Source: Phycisphaeraceae bacterium (GTDB lineage Bacteria; Planctomycetota; Phycisphaerae; Phycisphaerales; Phycisphaeraceae). From it: a DNA stretch of 64,000 nucleotides. Made by a program: the position numbers and the translations under genes. Within the stretch, counting starts at the first letter, position 1, and every line of letters starts with the position of its first letter. Below are positions 23,482-30,938 of the stretch, piece by piece. The stretch covers positions 1-64,000 of the forward strand of contig JAJDCY010000023.1 of the NCBI GenBank assembly GCA_029260595.1, written 5' to 3'. Under the pieces are notes generated by a model that was given only the letters and a program-made list of their open reading frames with translations, searched no databases and was not told where the DNA came from.

Positions 23482-25470
23482 ATGGCGTTGCTAAGTGTTG
23501 CCAATCTGGTGTATTCGATCGGTGCCCGGCGTCTGCTGGACGGGGTGAACCTGACGTTGAGTGAGGGTGAGCACGTCGGGCTGGTGGGGCGCAACGGGTG
23601 CGGGAAGTCGACGCTGATGAAGGTGATCTGCGGGCAGGCGGGTCATCAGGCGGATGCGGGTCAGGCGCAGCTTGCGCGCGGGGCGAGCGTGGGGTATCTG
23701 TCGCAGGACCCGATGCTGGATGAGAAGCTGACGTGTCGGGAGGAGGCGGCGACGGCGTTCGCGAAGCTGCACAAGTTGCATCAGAAGTTGGAGCGGCTGA
23801 CGGAGGGGATGTCGTCGGCGACGGGTGAGGAGTTGGAACGGTTGATGAAGCGGTATGAGCGTGTGGAGGAGGATATCCAGACGGCGGGCGGTTACACGGT
23901 GGATCACCGGATCGACGCGACGCTGCACGGGCTGGGGCTGGGCGATGAGGTGTTTGGTGTGCCGGTGGGCGGGTTGTCGGGCGGGCAGAAGGGGCGGCTG
24001 GCGCTGGCGAAGCTGTTGCTCAGTGAGCCGGATGTGTTGCTGTTGGATGAGCCGACGAATCACCTGGATATCAACGGTCGGGAGTGGTTGGAGCAGTTTT
24101 TGAAGGGGTATAGGGGGGCGGTGATCCTGGTCAGCCATGATCGGTGGTTGCTGGATCGGGTGGTGAGCAAGATTTATGAGTTCGGTGAGGGGCAGTTGGA
24201 CGAGTACCCGGGTGATTACAGCGCGTTTCGTGCGCAGCGGGTGGAGCGGAGGCTGGCGCGGCAGCGTGTGTATGACAAGACGCAGACGAAGATCCGCCAG
24301 GAGCAGCAGTTCATCGATCGGTATCGGGCGGGGCAGCGGGCGAGCCAGGCGCAGGGGCGCGAGAAACGGCTGGAGCGGTTCAAGCGCGACGAGGCGGTGG
24401 AGGCGCCGGCGGAGTCGGGTGAGATTAATTTGACGCTGGCGCCGCCTGCGCGGTGCGGTGACCGGGTGATCACGGCGGATGGGGTGAGTAAGCGTTACGA
24501 AGACAAGGTGTTGTTCGCGGGGTTGGATATCGAGATCAATCGGGGGGACCGTGTCGGGATCGTTGGGCCGAACGGGGCGGGTAAGAGCACGCTGGTGCGG
24601 GCGCTGCTGGGGGACCTGGCGCCGGACAGCGGGAAGGTTCGGATCGGCAGTGGTGTGGATGTCGGGCATTACCGCCAGTCGCACGAGGGGCTGGACCTGA
24701 ATCTGACGGTGGTGCAGTACCTGCAGCGGTTCGTGCCGGGTGAGACGGAGCAGGCGGGGCGCGATCTGGCGGGGGCGTTTTTGTTTTCGGGTCAGGAGCA
24801 GGATAAGCCGCTGGGTGTGCTCAGCGGTGGTGAGCGCAGCAGAGCGGTGCTGGCGGGGCTGGTGGCGGGTGGGCACAACCTATTGGTGCTGGATGAACCG
24901 ACGAATCACCTGGATATATCGAGTGCGGAGCGGTTAGAAGTTGCGCTGCGGCAGTTCACGGCGGAGCGGTCGGGATTCGGGCAGAAGGTCAGCGGGGGTG
25001 GGACGCTGATTTTAATTACGCACGATCGGATGCTGCTGCAGGATCTGGTGGATCATCTGATCGTGCTGGATGGTGATGGGAAAGCGGAGCACTTTTTTGG
25101 CAGCTACAGCGAGTACGCGGAGTCGGTGCGGCGGGCGGCGGAGCGGGAGAAGGAGGTTCGGGACGCGGGCGCGAAGGTGAGGGCGGCGCAGGTGCGGCCT
25201 GCGAAGCGTGCGGATAAGCGCGCGGGCAAGGGTGCGCGTGGAAAATCTGACAAGGCACCTGCGGGGGCGCTGTCGAAGCTGAATCACGCATCGCTGGAGA
25301 ACCGGATTGAGAAGATTGAGTCGCGGCTGAGGGGTGTGGATGAGGCGATGGCTGACCCTGGGGCGTATCGAGACGCGGAAGGGATCAAGCGTCTGCAGGC
25401 CGAGCGCGAGGGGCTGGCGCAGGAGTTGGCGCCGCTGGAGGCGGAGTGGGCGCGGCGTGCGGAGGGGTGA
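23482..25470 (+). CDS. ABC-F ATPase (Uup/EttA-like)
   Basis: A soluble twin-ATPase of the ABC-F family, which act on the ribosome rather than as transporters. The 662-aa chain has two nucleotide-binding domains: Walker A GRNGCGKST (36-44) with LSGGQKGRLALAKLL and LLLDEPTNHLD, then GPNGAGKST with LSGGERSRAVLAGL and LVLDEPTNHLD. A charged inter-domain linker (DKTQTKIRQEQQFIDRYRAG) sits where the P-site interaction motif is expected, and the C-terminus has a Lys/Arg-rich arm plus a coiled coil (LENRIEKIESRLRG), as in Uup. ATG 23482 (MALLSVANLVYS) fits the family; the upstream open frame covers the terminator of the previous gene. Confidence 0.92.
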   Translation: MALLSVANLVYSIGARRLLDGVNLTLSEGEHVGLVGRNGCGKSTLMKVICGQAGHQADAGQAQLARGASVGYLSQDPMLDEKLTCREEAATAFAKLHKLHQKLERLTEGMSSATGEELERLMKRYERVEEDIQTAGGYTVDHRIDATLHGLGLGDEVFGVPVGGLSGGQKGRLALAKLLLSEPDVLLLDEPTNHLDINGREWLEQFLKGYRGAVILVSHDRWLLDRVVSKIYEFGEGQLDEYPGDYSAFRAQRVERRLARQRVYDKTQTKIRQEQQFIDRYRAGQRASQAQGREKRLERFKRDEAVEAPAESGEINLTLAPPARCGDRVITADGVSKRYEDKVLFAGLDIEINRGDRVGIVGPNGAGKSTLVRALLGDLAPDSGKVRIGSGVDVGHYRQSHEGLDLNLTVVQYLQRFVPGETEQAGRDLAGAFLFSGQEQDKPLGVLSGGERSRAVLAGLVAGGHNLLVLDEPTNHLDISSAERLEVALRQFTAERSGFGQKVSGGGTLILITHDRMLLQDLVDHLIVLDGDGKAEHFFGSYSEYAESVRRAAEREKEVRDAGAKVRAAQVRPAKRADKRAGKGARGKSDKAPAGALSKLNHASLENRIEKIESRLRGVDEAMADPGAYRDAEGIKRLQAEREGLAQELAPLEAEWARRAEG

Positions 25471-25496
25471 GTGATGCGGGTTGAACGCGGGGAGCG

Positions 25497-26651
25497 CTAG
25501 ACGGATGCGCTGCGGGCGACGGAGATGAGGGTGTCTACGGCGACGGAGACTTCCTCGGCGTCGGGTGTGTCGGAAGCGAGTTGGGAGAGTGCTTCCTCTG
25601 CAGCTTTGGTGATGGGGTAGAAGCCGTATCCTCCGCCGGCGCCTTTGAGCTGGTTGCAGAGGCGGGCGAGGACCTGGGTGTCGTTGCCGGTCCTGGCGGT
25701 TTCGAGTTCTTCGATCATGAAGGCGAGTTGGCCGACGAACTCCTCGATGAGCGGGAGCATGTCCGGGTCGTCGGTCTTGGTGCTGCGCAGGAGGCCGCCG
25801 ACGGATTCGCCGTTGCGGTTTTCGATCAGTGCGTCGACGATCAGCGAGCGGAGGTTGGGCATGTCGAAGGGCTTGGCCAGGAAAGCGTTGCCGCCGTACT
25901 CGAGGCTTTTTTTCTCGATGTCCGCGTCGGCGTCGGCGGAGACGACCACGATGACGATGTTGGCGTTTCGCTTGCGGACCTCTTTGATGAAGTCGAACGC
26001 GAGGGGGTTGTCGGCGTGGGCGTCGACGAGGATGAGGTTGATGTCCGCGTTGTACTTGAGCGATTCGCGTGCCTCGGGGACGGTCTCCATGGCGAGTACG
26101 CCGAGGCCGATTTTCTCGAGCCAGAGGCTGTAGAGTTTGCGGTCGGCTTCGAGCTCGTCGACGATCAGGGCTCGGCCGAGCTGTTGGCCTTCGCTGTTGC
26201 GTTCGCAGTAGTGCCGCAGGGATTCTTCGTCGGTCAGCTCGACGAACTGGTCGAGTTCGATGACCTGTGAGAAGACAACGGAGACCTCGTGGACGACGCC
26301 CTTGAGGTGGCGCACGCGGACGATGGAGCCCTCGATCCTGACGATTTTTTTGTCGCGGGTCGGGAGGTGGACGACGCAGGCGCAGTCGGTGTGGACGTAT
26401 CGGCCGTGGAGGAAGGCGATGCCGCTTTTGCTGAGGTTGCGTGGGACGACGTAGCAACTGGCCTCGCCGCCGTTGGGGTGGACGAAGGTGACGGCGATAT
26501 CGCCGACGTTGTAGTCGACGCGCAGGTGGCGGTGCTCCTGCATGGGGGTGTTGTTTTTGCTGGCGGTGTTCATGGACTCGATCACGCGTCGCTTGTCGCG
26601 CGCGGTGAGTCGGATGGTCTCGATCGGGGCGTGGTGGTGGTCGGTGGGCAT
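25497..26651 (-). CDS. PilZ-REC-HPt-like protein with missing HPt histidine
   Basis: A three-domain signalling protein of about 384 aa. PilZ domain (about 37-150): the second c-di-GMP motif NxSxxG is intact (N72, S74, G77) but the first, RxxxR, reads HRHLR (40-44) with the leading Arg lost. REC domain (about 160-275): phospho-acceptor D210 in LILVD, S238, and K260 in FLAKPF are all present. HPt-like domain (about 290-380): the motif that should be H-x-LKG reads NQLKGAGGGYGF, with N333 at the histidine position. The same segment in the kinase at 47060-49900 reads HQLKGAAGGYGF, so the two are paralogous. It probably receives phosphate and c-di-GMP cues but cannot relay phosphate through the last domain. 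ATG 26651 is preferred; a GTG at 26708 is possible. Confidence 0.82.
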   Translation of the reverse strand: MPTDHHHAPIETIRLTARDKRRVIESMNTASKNNTPMQEHRHLRVDYNVGDIAVTFVHPNGGEASCYVVPRNLSKSGIAFLHGRYVHTDCACVVHLPTRDKKIVRIEGSIVRVRHLKGVVHEVSVVFSQVIELDQFVELTDEESLRHYCERNSEGQQLGRALIVDELEADRKLYSLWLEKIGLGVLAMETVPEARESLKYNADINLILVDAHADNPLAFDFIKEVRKRNANIVIVVVSADADADIEKKSLEYGGNAFLAKPFDMPNLRSLIVDALIENRNGESVGGLLRSTKTDDPDMLPLIEEFVGQLAFMIEELETARTGNDTQVLARLCNQLKGAGGGYGFYPITKAAEEALSQLASDTPDAEEVSVAVDTLISVARSASV

Positions 26652-26862
26652 GGTTATCGGCGGCCCTGGTTGGTGGCGGCGGGAGATCGGCCGAGGCCAC
26701 CGCGACACCGTAACGCGGGAGTTATCGGCTATGGGCGGCGCGGACTTGGGGCGGGTTAGCGGGCCTGGCGCGGAAGTGGATCGGCGGGACCGGTGTAATC
26801 GTTACGCGCGGCGCAGGTGCTGGGGTTAGGTGTGCGGTGCCGTTGACAGGAATAAGAGTGGT

Positions 26863-27516
26863 TCAGCGTGTGGGGTCGAGGCCGAGGCCGCGTTGGAGGA
26901 CGTCGAGGGGGCCGATGCGGTCGATCCGGGCGTCGAGTTCGCGCTCGATCTGGGGGTAGTCGCGGACCGGGGGTGCGGGGGTGAGGTCGATGGTGGCGTC
27001 GGGGTCGATTTGGGTGAGGCCGAGGGAGCCGTCGCCGGTGACGGTGACGATCCATCGGCCCTGGTCGAGGCGGCGGTAGACGGCTTTGCCGACGGCTTGG
27101 GGGGCGGATTGCCAATCGATGCGGTCGAGCATGGGGTCGATGATGACGGCCTGGTCGGGCGGTGTGGCGGCGTCGAAGACGCGGCGGATCCAGAGTCGGC
27201 CGTCGAGGACGATGTAGTCGATGTAGACCTCGCCGTAGGGATCGAAGGGAGTGGGGATGATGCGGTCGAGGCCTTCGGCGGTGCGGATGGCAACCGAGAG
27301 GGTGCGGCCGTCGACGATGAGTTCGGTGACGGCGGTGCGTCGGACGGCGTGGTTGTAGCTGGTGCGGAGGTGCTCGTAGCTGCGGTGGACCTCGCGTAGG
27401 CGGTCGCGGTAGACCTGTTCGGCGAGGCCGGATCGGACGACGCGGTAGCCGGCTGTGGCGGCGAGGGTGATGGCGAACGCGGTGGCGGTGATCCAGATTC
27501 GTTGGGTGAAGCGCAT
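26863..27516 (-). CDS. Unknown membrane-anchored protein, 217 aa
   Basis: The N-terminal segment IWITATAFAITLAATAGYRV is a single membrane anchor or uncleaved signal, followed by a helical, charged stretch (YRDRLREVHRSYEHLRTSYNH) that could be coiled coil, and then a beta-rich soluble domain (LIVDGRTLSVAIRTAEG, VYIDYIVLDGRLWIRRV, WIVTVTGDGSLGLTQID). I do not recognise a family. It lies 24 bases downstream of tmk on the same strand, so it is probably co-transcribed. The ATG at 27516 is the natural start. A role at the cell envelope is likely but otherwise open. Confidence 0.7.
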   Translation of the reverse strand: MRFTQRIWITATAFAITLAATAGYRVVRSGLAEQVYRDRLREVHRSYEHLRTSYNHAVRRTAVTELIVDGRTLSVAIRTAEGLDRIIPTPFDPYGEVYIDYIVLDGRLWIRRVFDAATPPDQAVIIDPMLDRIDWQSAPQAVGKAVYRRLDQGRWIVTVTGDGSLGLTQIDPDATIDLTPAPPVRDYPQIERELDARIDRIGPLDVLQRGLGLDPTR

Positions 27517-27540
27517 GGTGTTGTCAACGGCTGGGGCGGG

Positions 27541-28242
27541 TTACCACTGGAGTGCTTTACGTTCGACGGCGGCGAGGAGTTTGTCGAAGACGGTTTCGGG
27601 GTCGCCTGCGCCGTCGACGACGACGTAGGCGCCGGGGTGGTCGGCGGCTTGTTCGAGGTAGGCCTGGCGGAGCGGCTCGAAGGAGTCGGAGCCTTTGATC
27701 TCCATGCGGTCGGAGAAGAGTGAGGGGCCGGTGGCTTTGGGTTGATTTTTGGTGCCCTTCTGGAGGCCCATGAGGCGTCGGGTGGCGGTGCCTTCATCGA
27801 CATCGAAGATGACGACGATGTCGGGCCATGCCCAGTGCAGTGCGATCTGTGCGACGACGAGGATGTCGGCTTTGGACATTCCGCCGAGGGTGCCCTGGTA
27901 GGCGAGTGTGGAGCTGACGAAGCGGTCGGCGAGTACGAAGTCGCCGGCGGCGAGGGCGGGGTTGATACGGTCGGCACAGAGTTGGGCGCGGCTGGCCATG
28001 TAGAGGAGCATCTCGCAGCGTTGGTCCATGTCGGCGTTGGCGGGGTCGAGCAGGATCTGGCGGATCTTCTCGCCGATGGGTGTGCCGCCGGGTTCGCGGA
28101 CGGCGCACAGGCCCAGGCCGGCGGACTGGACCAGTCGGCTGAACATGTGGAACTGGGTGGTCTTGCCGCAGCCGTCGGGGCCATCGAAGGCGATGAACCG
28201 GCTATGGAGCTTTTTGATCCACTCTGGGGGCGTGCCCGGCAT
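27541..28242 (-). CDS. tmk: Thymidylate kinase
   Basis: Phosphorylates dTMP to dTDP. The 233-aa protein has the P-loop GPDGCGKT (21-28), the DR(F/Y) motif ADRFVSSTLAYQG and the REPGGTPIGEKIR region (where REPGGT contacts dTMP), all diagnostic; the lid region has KGTKNQ rather than the common RxxR pattern, which suggests variation there. Start at ATG 28242, with GAGGAG about 10 bases upstream on the minus strand; the open frame continuing upstream is Arg/Pro-rich and not real. It heads a short unit with the unknown anchored protein. Confidence 0.93.
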   Translation of the reverse strand: MPGTPPEWIKKLHSRFIAFDGPDGCGKTTQFHMFSRLVQSAGLGLCAVREPGGTPIGEKIRQILLDPANADMDQRCEMLLYMASRAQLCADRINPALAAGDFVLADRFVSSTLAYQGTLGGMSKADILVVAQIALHWAWPDIVVIFDVDEGTATRRLMGLQKGTKNQPKATGPSLFSDRMEIKGSDSFEPLRQAYLEQAADHPGAYVVVDGAGDPETVFDKLLAAVERKALQW

Positions 28243-28468
28243 GGGTGGTGGGCTCCTCGCGGCGCGTTGGAGGCGGTCCGGGGGCGATCGCCGTGGCCGG
28301 TATCGCATCGAAAGCGGCCGAATGGGCCGATACACAAGTATACGCTAACGGGACTGTTATCGAAAATTTTGGGGGGATTGGGGGAAAAATCGCGGCTGTG
28401 GGTACTGGGCGGGGCATATGATGGCGTGTGGGGGGCGGGATCGGGCGCGAAAATTGGGTGTGTGACGC

Positions 28469-29083
28469 ATGACTAATGACGGGTATCTCAACGCTTACCG
28501 CAAGTCGGTCGCGGAGCACGGGTCGGGGTTCGGGGCGACGCTTTGGGCGAGCCCGCGGACGCAACATCTGCGATTTGAGGTGTTTAAGCAGATGTGTGCG
28601 ATGGGTGGTAAGCGGGTGCTGGACGCGGGGTGCAGCCGGGGGGATTTCGCGGCGTATCTGTTGGGTGAGGGGGTGGTATTTGAGCGGTATGTGGGGGTGG
28701 ATGCGCTGGTGGATGTGATCGAGTTCGCGCAGGGGCGGGGGCTGGCGGGGTGTGAGTTTCATGCGGGGGATTTTGTGGCGTCGCCACGGCTGATGCGGAT
28801 CGGGGACCCGCAGGTGGTGTGTATCTCGGGGGCGCTGAACACGATGAGCGACGGGCAGGTGAAGGGGGTGTTGGAGGCGGCGTGGGAGGCGGCGGGGCAG
28901 AGCCTGCTGTTTAACTTTTTGTCGGATCGGGCGGGGTCGGGGGCGCCGCAGCAGGCCGAGCCGGCGCGGCGGTTGGACACGATGGGGCTGATGGATTGGG
29001 CGCTTAAGCGGACGCCGCGGGTAGCGATGCGGCAGGATTATTTCCCCAACGGGCACGACGCGACGATCATGATGGGTAAGTGA
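28469..29083 (+). CDS. SAM-dependent methyltransferase, class I-like
   Basis: A 204-aa Rossmann-fold methyltransferase. Motif I is KRVLDAGCSRGDFAAYLLGEG (about residues 46-66), followed by an acidic beta-2 end in YVGVDALVDVIEFAQ and a post-I QVVCISGALNTMSD. The central DQMG-like features of small-molecule methyltransferases are recognisable, but the substrate is unknown. There is no clear ribosome-binding site. The gene is divergent from tmk and followed by a 125-base gap before rpsI, so it is probably monocistronic. Confidence 0.78.
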   Translation: MTNDGYLNAYRKSVAEHGSGFGATLWASPRTQHLRFEVFKQMCAMGGKRVLDAGCSRGDFAAYLLGEGVVFERYVGVDALVDVIEFAQGRGLAGCEFHAGDFVASPRLMRIGDPQVVCISGALNTMSDGQVKGVLEAAWEAAGQSLLFNFLSDRAGSGAPQQAEPARRLDTMGLMDWALKRTPRVAMRQDYFPNGHDATIMMGK

Positions 29084-29208
29084 GGGATGTGCGGGTGGCA
29101 ATTCGCTATGCACTGCGACGTAGGTGTGCGCACAAAAATGAATGTGGTACTGAACCGGCGTGGAGAGTGCAGCGTGTGCGGTAGCGGTGATTGCGACCGG
29201 TTGATTGA

Positions 29209-29718
29209 TTAACGCTTGGAGAACTGGAACCTGGCGCGGGCGCCGGGTTGGCCGTATTTTTTGCGTTCGACCTCTCGGGCGTCGCGGGTGAGGAAGTCGT
29301 TGTCGCGGAGGGTTTGTTCGAGTGTGGGGTCGTAGCCTTTGAGTGCGCGGCTGAGGCCGAGCAGGACGGCGCCGGCCTGGCCGGTGTATCCGCCGCCGTG
29401 GACGGTGACGTGGACGTCGAGTTTTCCCTCGGTGTTGGTGGCTTTGAGGGGCGAGGCGACGTCGTTGCGGTCGCGTAGCTGGTTGAAGTATTTTTCGACC
29501 GGGTGGTTGTTGACGATGAACTTGCCGTCGCCGGCCTTGATGCGGACGCGTGCGACGGAGGACTTTCGCCGGCCTGTGCCGAGGTAGAAGCCGCCGCGGT
29601 CGGGCTTGGCGGGCTCGGCAACGATGACGGGCTCGGGTGTTTCGAGCGCATCGATCGTGGCGTCGACGGCCGGGGTGGCGAGGGGTGCGTCGGTTTCGGT
29701 CGGCGTGTCTTGGGACAT
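29209..29718 (-). CDS. rpsI: Ribosomal protein uS9 with N-terminal extension
   Basis: A 30S head protein whose C-terminal Lys/Arg tail reaches the P-site tRNA. The core starts at FYLGTGRRKSSVARVRIKAGD (about residue 44) and includes VHGGGYTGQAGAVLLGLSRAL; the chain ends ARARFQFSKR, the usual basic terminus. The protein is 169 aa because of an extra N-terminal region of about 43 residues rich in Thr, Pro, Asp and Glu, acidic and probably disordered, an unusual addition to a normally 130-aa protein. It lies 51 bases after rplM, the conserved operon partner. Confidence 0.95.
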   Translation of the reverse strand: MSQDTPTETDAPLATPAVDATIDALETPEPVIVAEPAKPDRGGFYLGTGRRKSSVARVRIKAGDGKFIVNNHPVEKYFNQLRDRNDVASPLKATNTEGKLDVHVTVHGGGYTGQAGAVLLGLSRALKGYDPTLEQTLRDNDFLTRDAREVERKKYGQPGARARFQFSKR

Positions 29719-29769
29719 CGGGTCAGTCCGTCCGGGTTAGCGGGGTCAGTGCCGCGGGTCGTTTGGAGT

Positions 29770-30207
29770 CTAGCTTACGGTTAATGGTTCGGGTGCCTGT
29801 GCCTGGTGCGGGTGGTCGGCGCCTTTGTAGACCTTGAGTTTGTCGAGCATGTGCCGTGCGAGCTTGTTCTTGGGGAGCATGCGGCGGACGGCGTTTCGCA
29901 GGAGCAGCTCGGGCTTGTTCTCGAGCATCCAGCGGTAGCTGACCTGCTTGAGGCCGCCGGGGTGGCCGCTGTAGCTTTGGTGGAATTTCTGATCGAGCTT
30001 GGCGCCGGTCATGCGGAGCTTTTCGGCGTTGGTCACGACGATGAAGTCACCGACATCGTGGTGCGGTGTGTACTCGGGCTTGTGCTTGCCCATGAGGATG
30101 ACGGCGAGTTGCACGGCGAGCCGGCCGAGGATCTGGTCGGTGGCGTCGACGTGGTGCCAGTTTTGCGGAACTAGCTTGTTTTTGGCTAAGAATGTCTGGC
30201 GGTTCAT
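29770..30207 (-). CDS. rplM: Ribosomal protein uL13
   Basis: One of the first proteins to bind 23S rRNA in 50S assembly. The 145-aa protein shows NWHHVDATDQILGRLAVQLAV, GKHKPEYTPHHDVGDFIVVTNAEKLR, and the LRNAVRRMLPKNKLARHMLDKLKVYKGADHPH block, all characteristic. ATG 30207 is supported by family alignment. A sigma-70-type promoter is visible at 30249-30276 on the minus strand. rplM-rpsI forms the standard two-gene operon. Confidence 0.96.
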   Translation of the reverse strand: MNRQTFLAKNKLVPQNWHHVDATDQILGRLAVQLAVILMGKHKPEYTPHHDVGDFIVVTNAEKLRMTGAKLDQKFHQSYSGHPGGLKQVSYRWMLENKPELLLRNAVRRMLPKNKLARHMLDKLKVYKGADHPHQAQAPEPLTVS

Positions 30208-30248
30208 GTAAAGCCTCTGCGCGAACCGGGCTTAGGTCCGAACGAGGT

Positions 30249-30276
30249 AATGTAGCCTGTTGGGCGGGAGTGTCAA
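30249..30276 (-). promoter_or_regulatory. Promoter of rplM-rpsI
   Basis: On the minus strand: TTGACA, 16 bases, TACATT, about 40 bases upstream of the rplM ATG. The -35 box is consensus. Confidence 0.65.
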
Positions 30277-30438
30277 GTGGGCGGTGTGGGCGTTGGCCGT
30301 GTGGTGAGCGGTGATTTGCAATCTGTGGGTGGATCATGCATAACACCGGCCCTGGAAGATGCTAAGGCAGATGCTAAGACAATGGCTGGGCGATGCCGGG
30401 AGCATATTTTTACAACGCCCTTTGCAAGGAGGCCGGCT

Positions 30439-30909
30439 ATGGAAACTACTTTAATCATTCTCAAGCCCGATGCGGTGCAGCGTGGGTTGATCGGGCGGGT
30501 GGTCGGGCGGTTCGAGGACAAGGGGTTGCAGGTCGTCGGAATGAAAATGATGACGATCAGCCTGGACCTGGCGGCGACGCATTACGCGGACCACCAGGGC
30601 AAGCCATTTTATGCGGGGCTGGTGGCGTTCATGACGGACAAGCCTGTGGTGGTGATGGCGCTGCGTGGCAAGGGGGCGATCGCGGTGTGCCGGAAGATGA
30701 TGGGGGCGACGTTCGGGTCGCAGGCCGAGCCGGGGACGATCCGGGGGGACTTTGGGCTTAGCAATTCTTTTAATCTGATTCACGGGTCGGACAGCGCGGA
30801 AGCGGCGGAGCGGGAGCTGGGGTTGTTCTTCAAGACGGGCGAGGTGATCGAGTACGGGCGTGCGATCGATCAGTGGGTGTACGACCTGTCGGGCGGGAAG
30901 GCGGAGTAG
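30439..30909 (+). CDS. ndk: Nucleoside diphosphate kinase
   Basis: Transfers the gamma phosphate between nucleoside triphosphates and diphosphates through a phospho-histidine. The 156-aa protein has METTLIILKPDAVQRGLIG at the start and the active site SFNLIHGSDSAEAAERE with catalytic H115. AAGGAGG at 30426-30432 supports ATG 30439. Slightly longer than the usual 140-150 aa because of the C-terminal end. It shares its upstream region with the divergent rplM and fits the nucleotide-metabolism theme with tmk. Confidence 0.96.
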   Translation: METTLIILKPDAVQRGLIGRVVGRFEDKGLQVVGMKMMTISLDLAATHYADHQGKPFYAGLVAFMTDKPVVVMALRGKGAIAVCRKMMGATFGSQAEPGTIRGDFGLSNSFNLIHGSDSAEAAERELGLFFKTGEVIEYGRAIDQWVYDLSGGKAE

Positions 30910-30938
30910 AGGGGCGGGTCACTGCGGGGGCTCGGGGG

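Noticed and set aside
23491-24876. 461-codon open frame antisense to the ABC-F gene
   Set aside because: Same reason: long antisense frames are common in this high-GC genome and this one shows no protein character.
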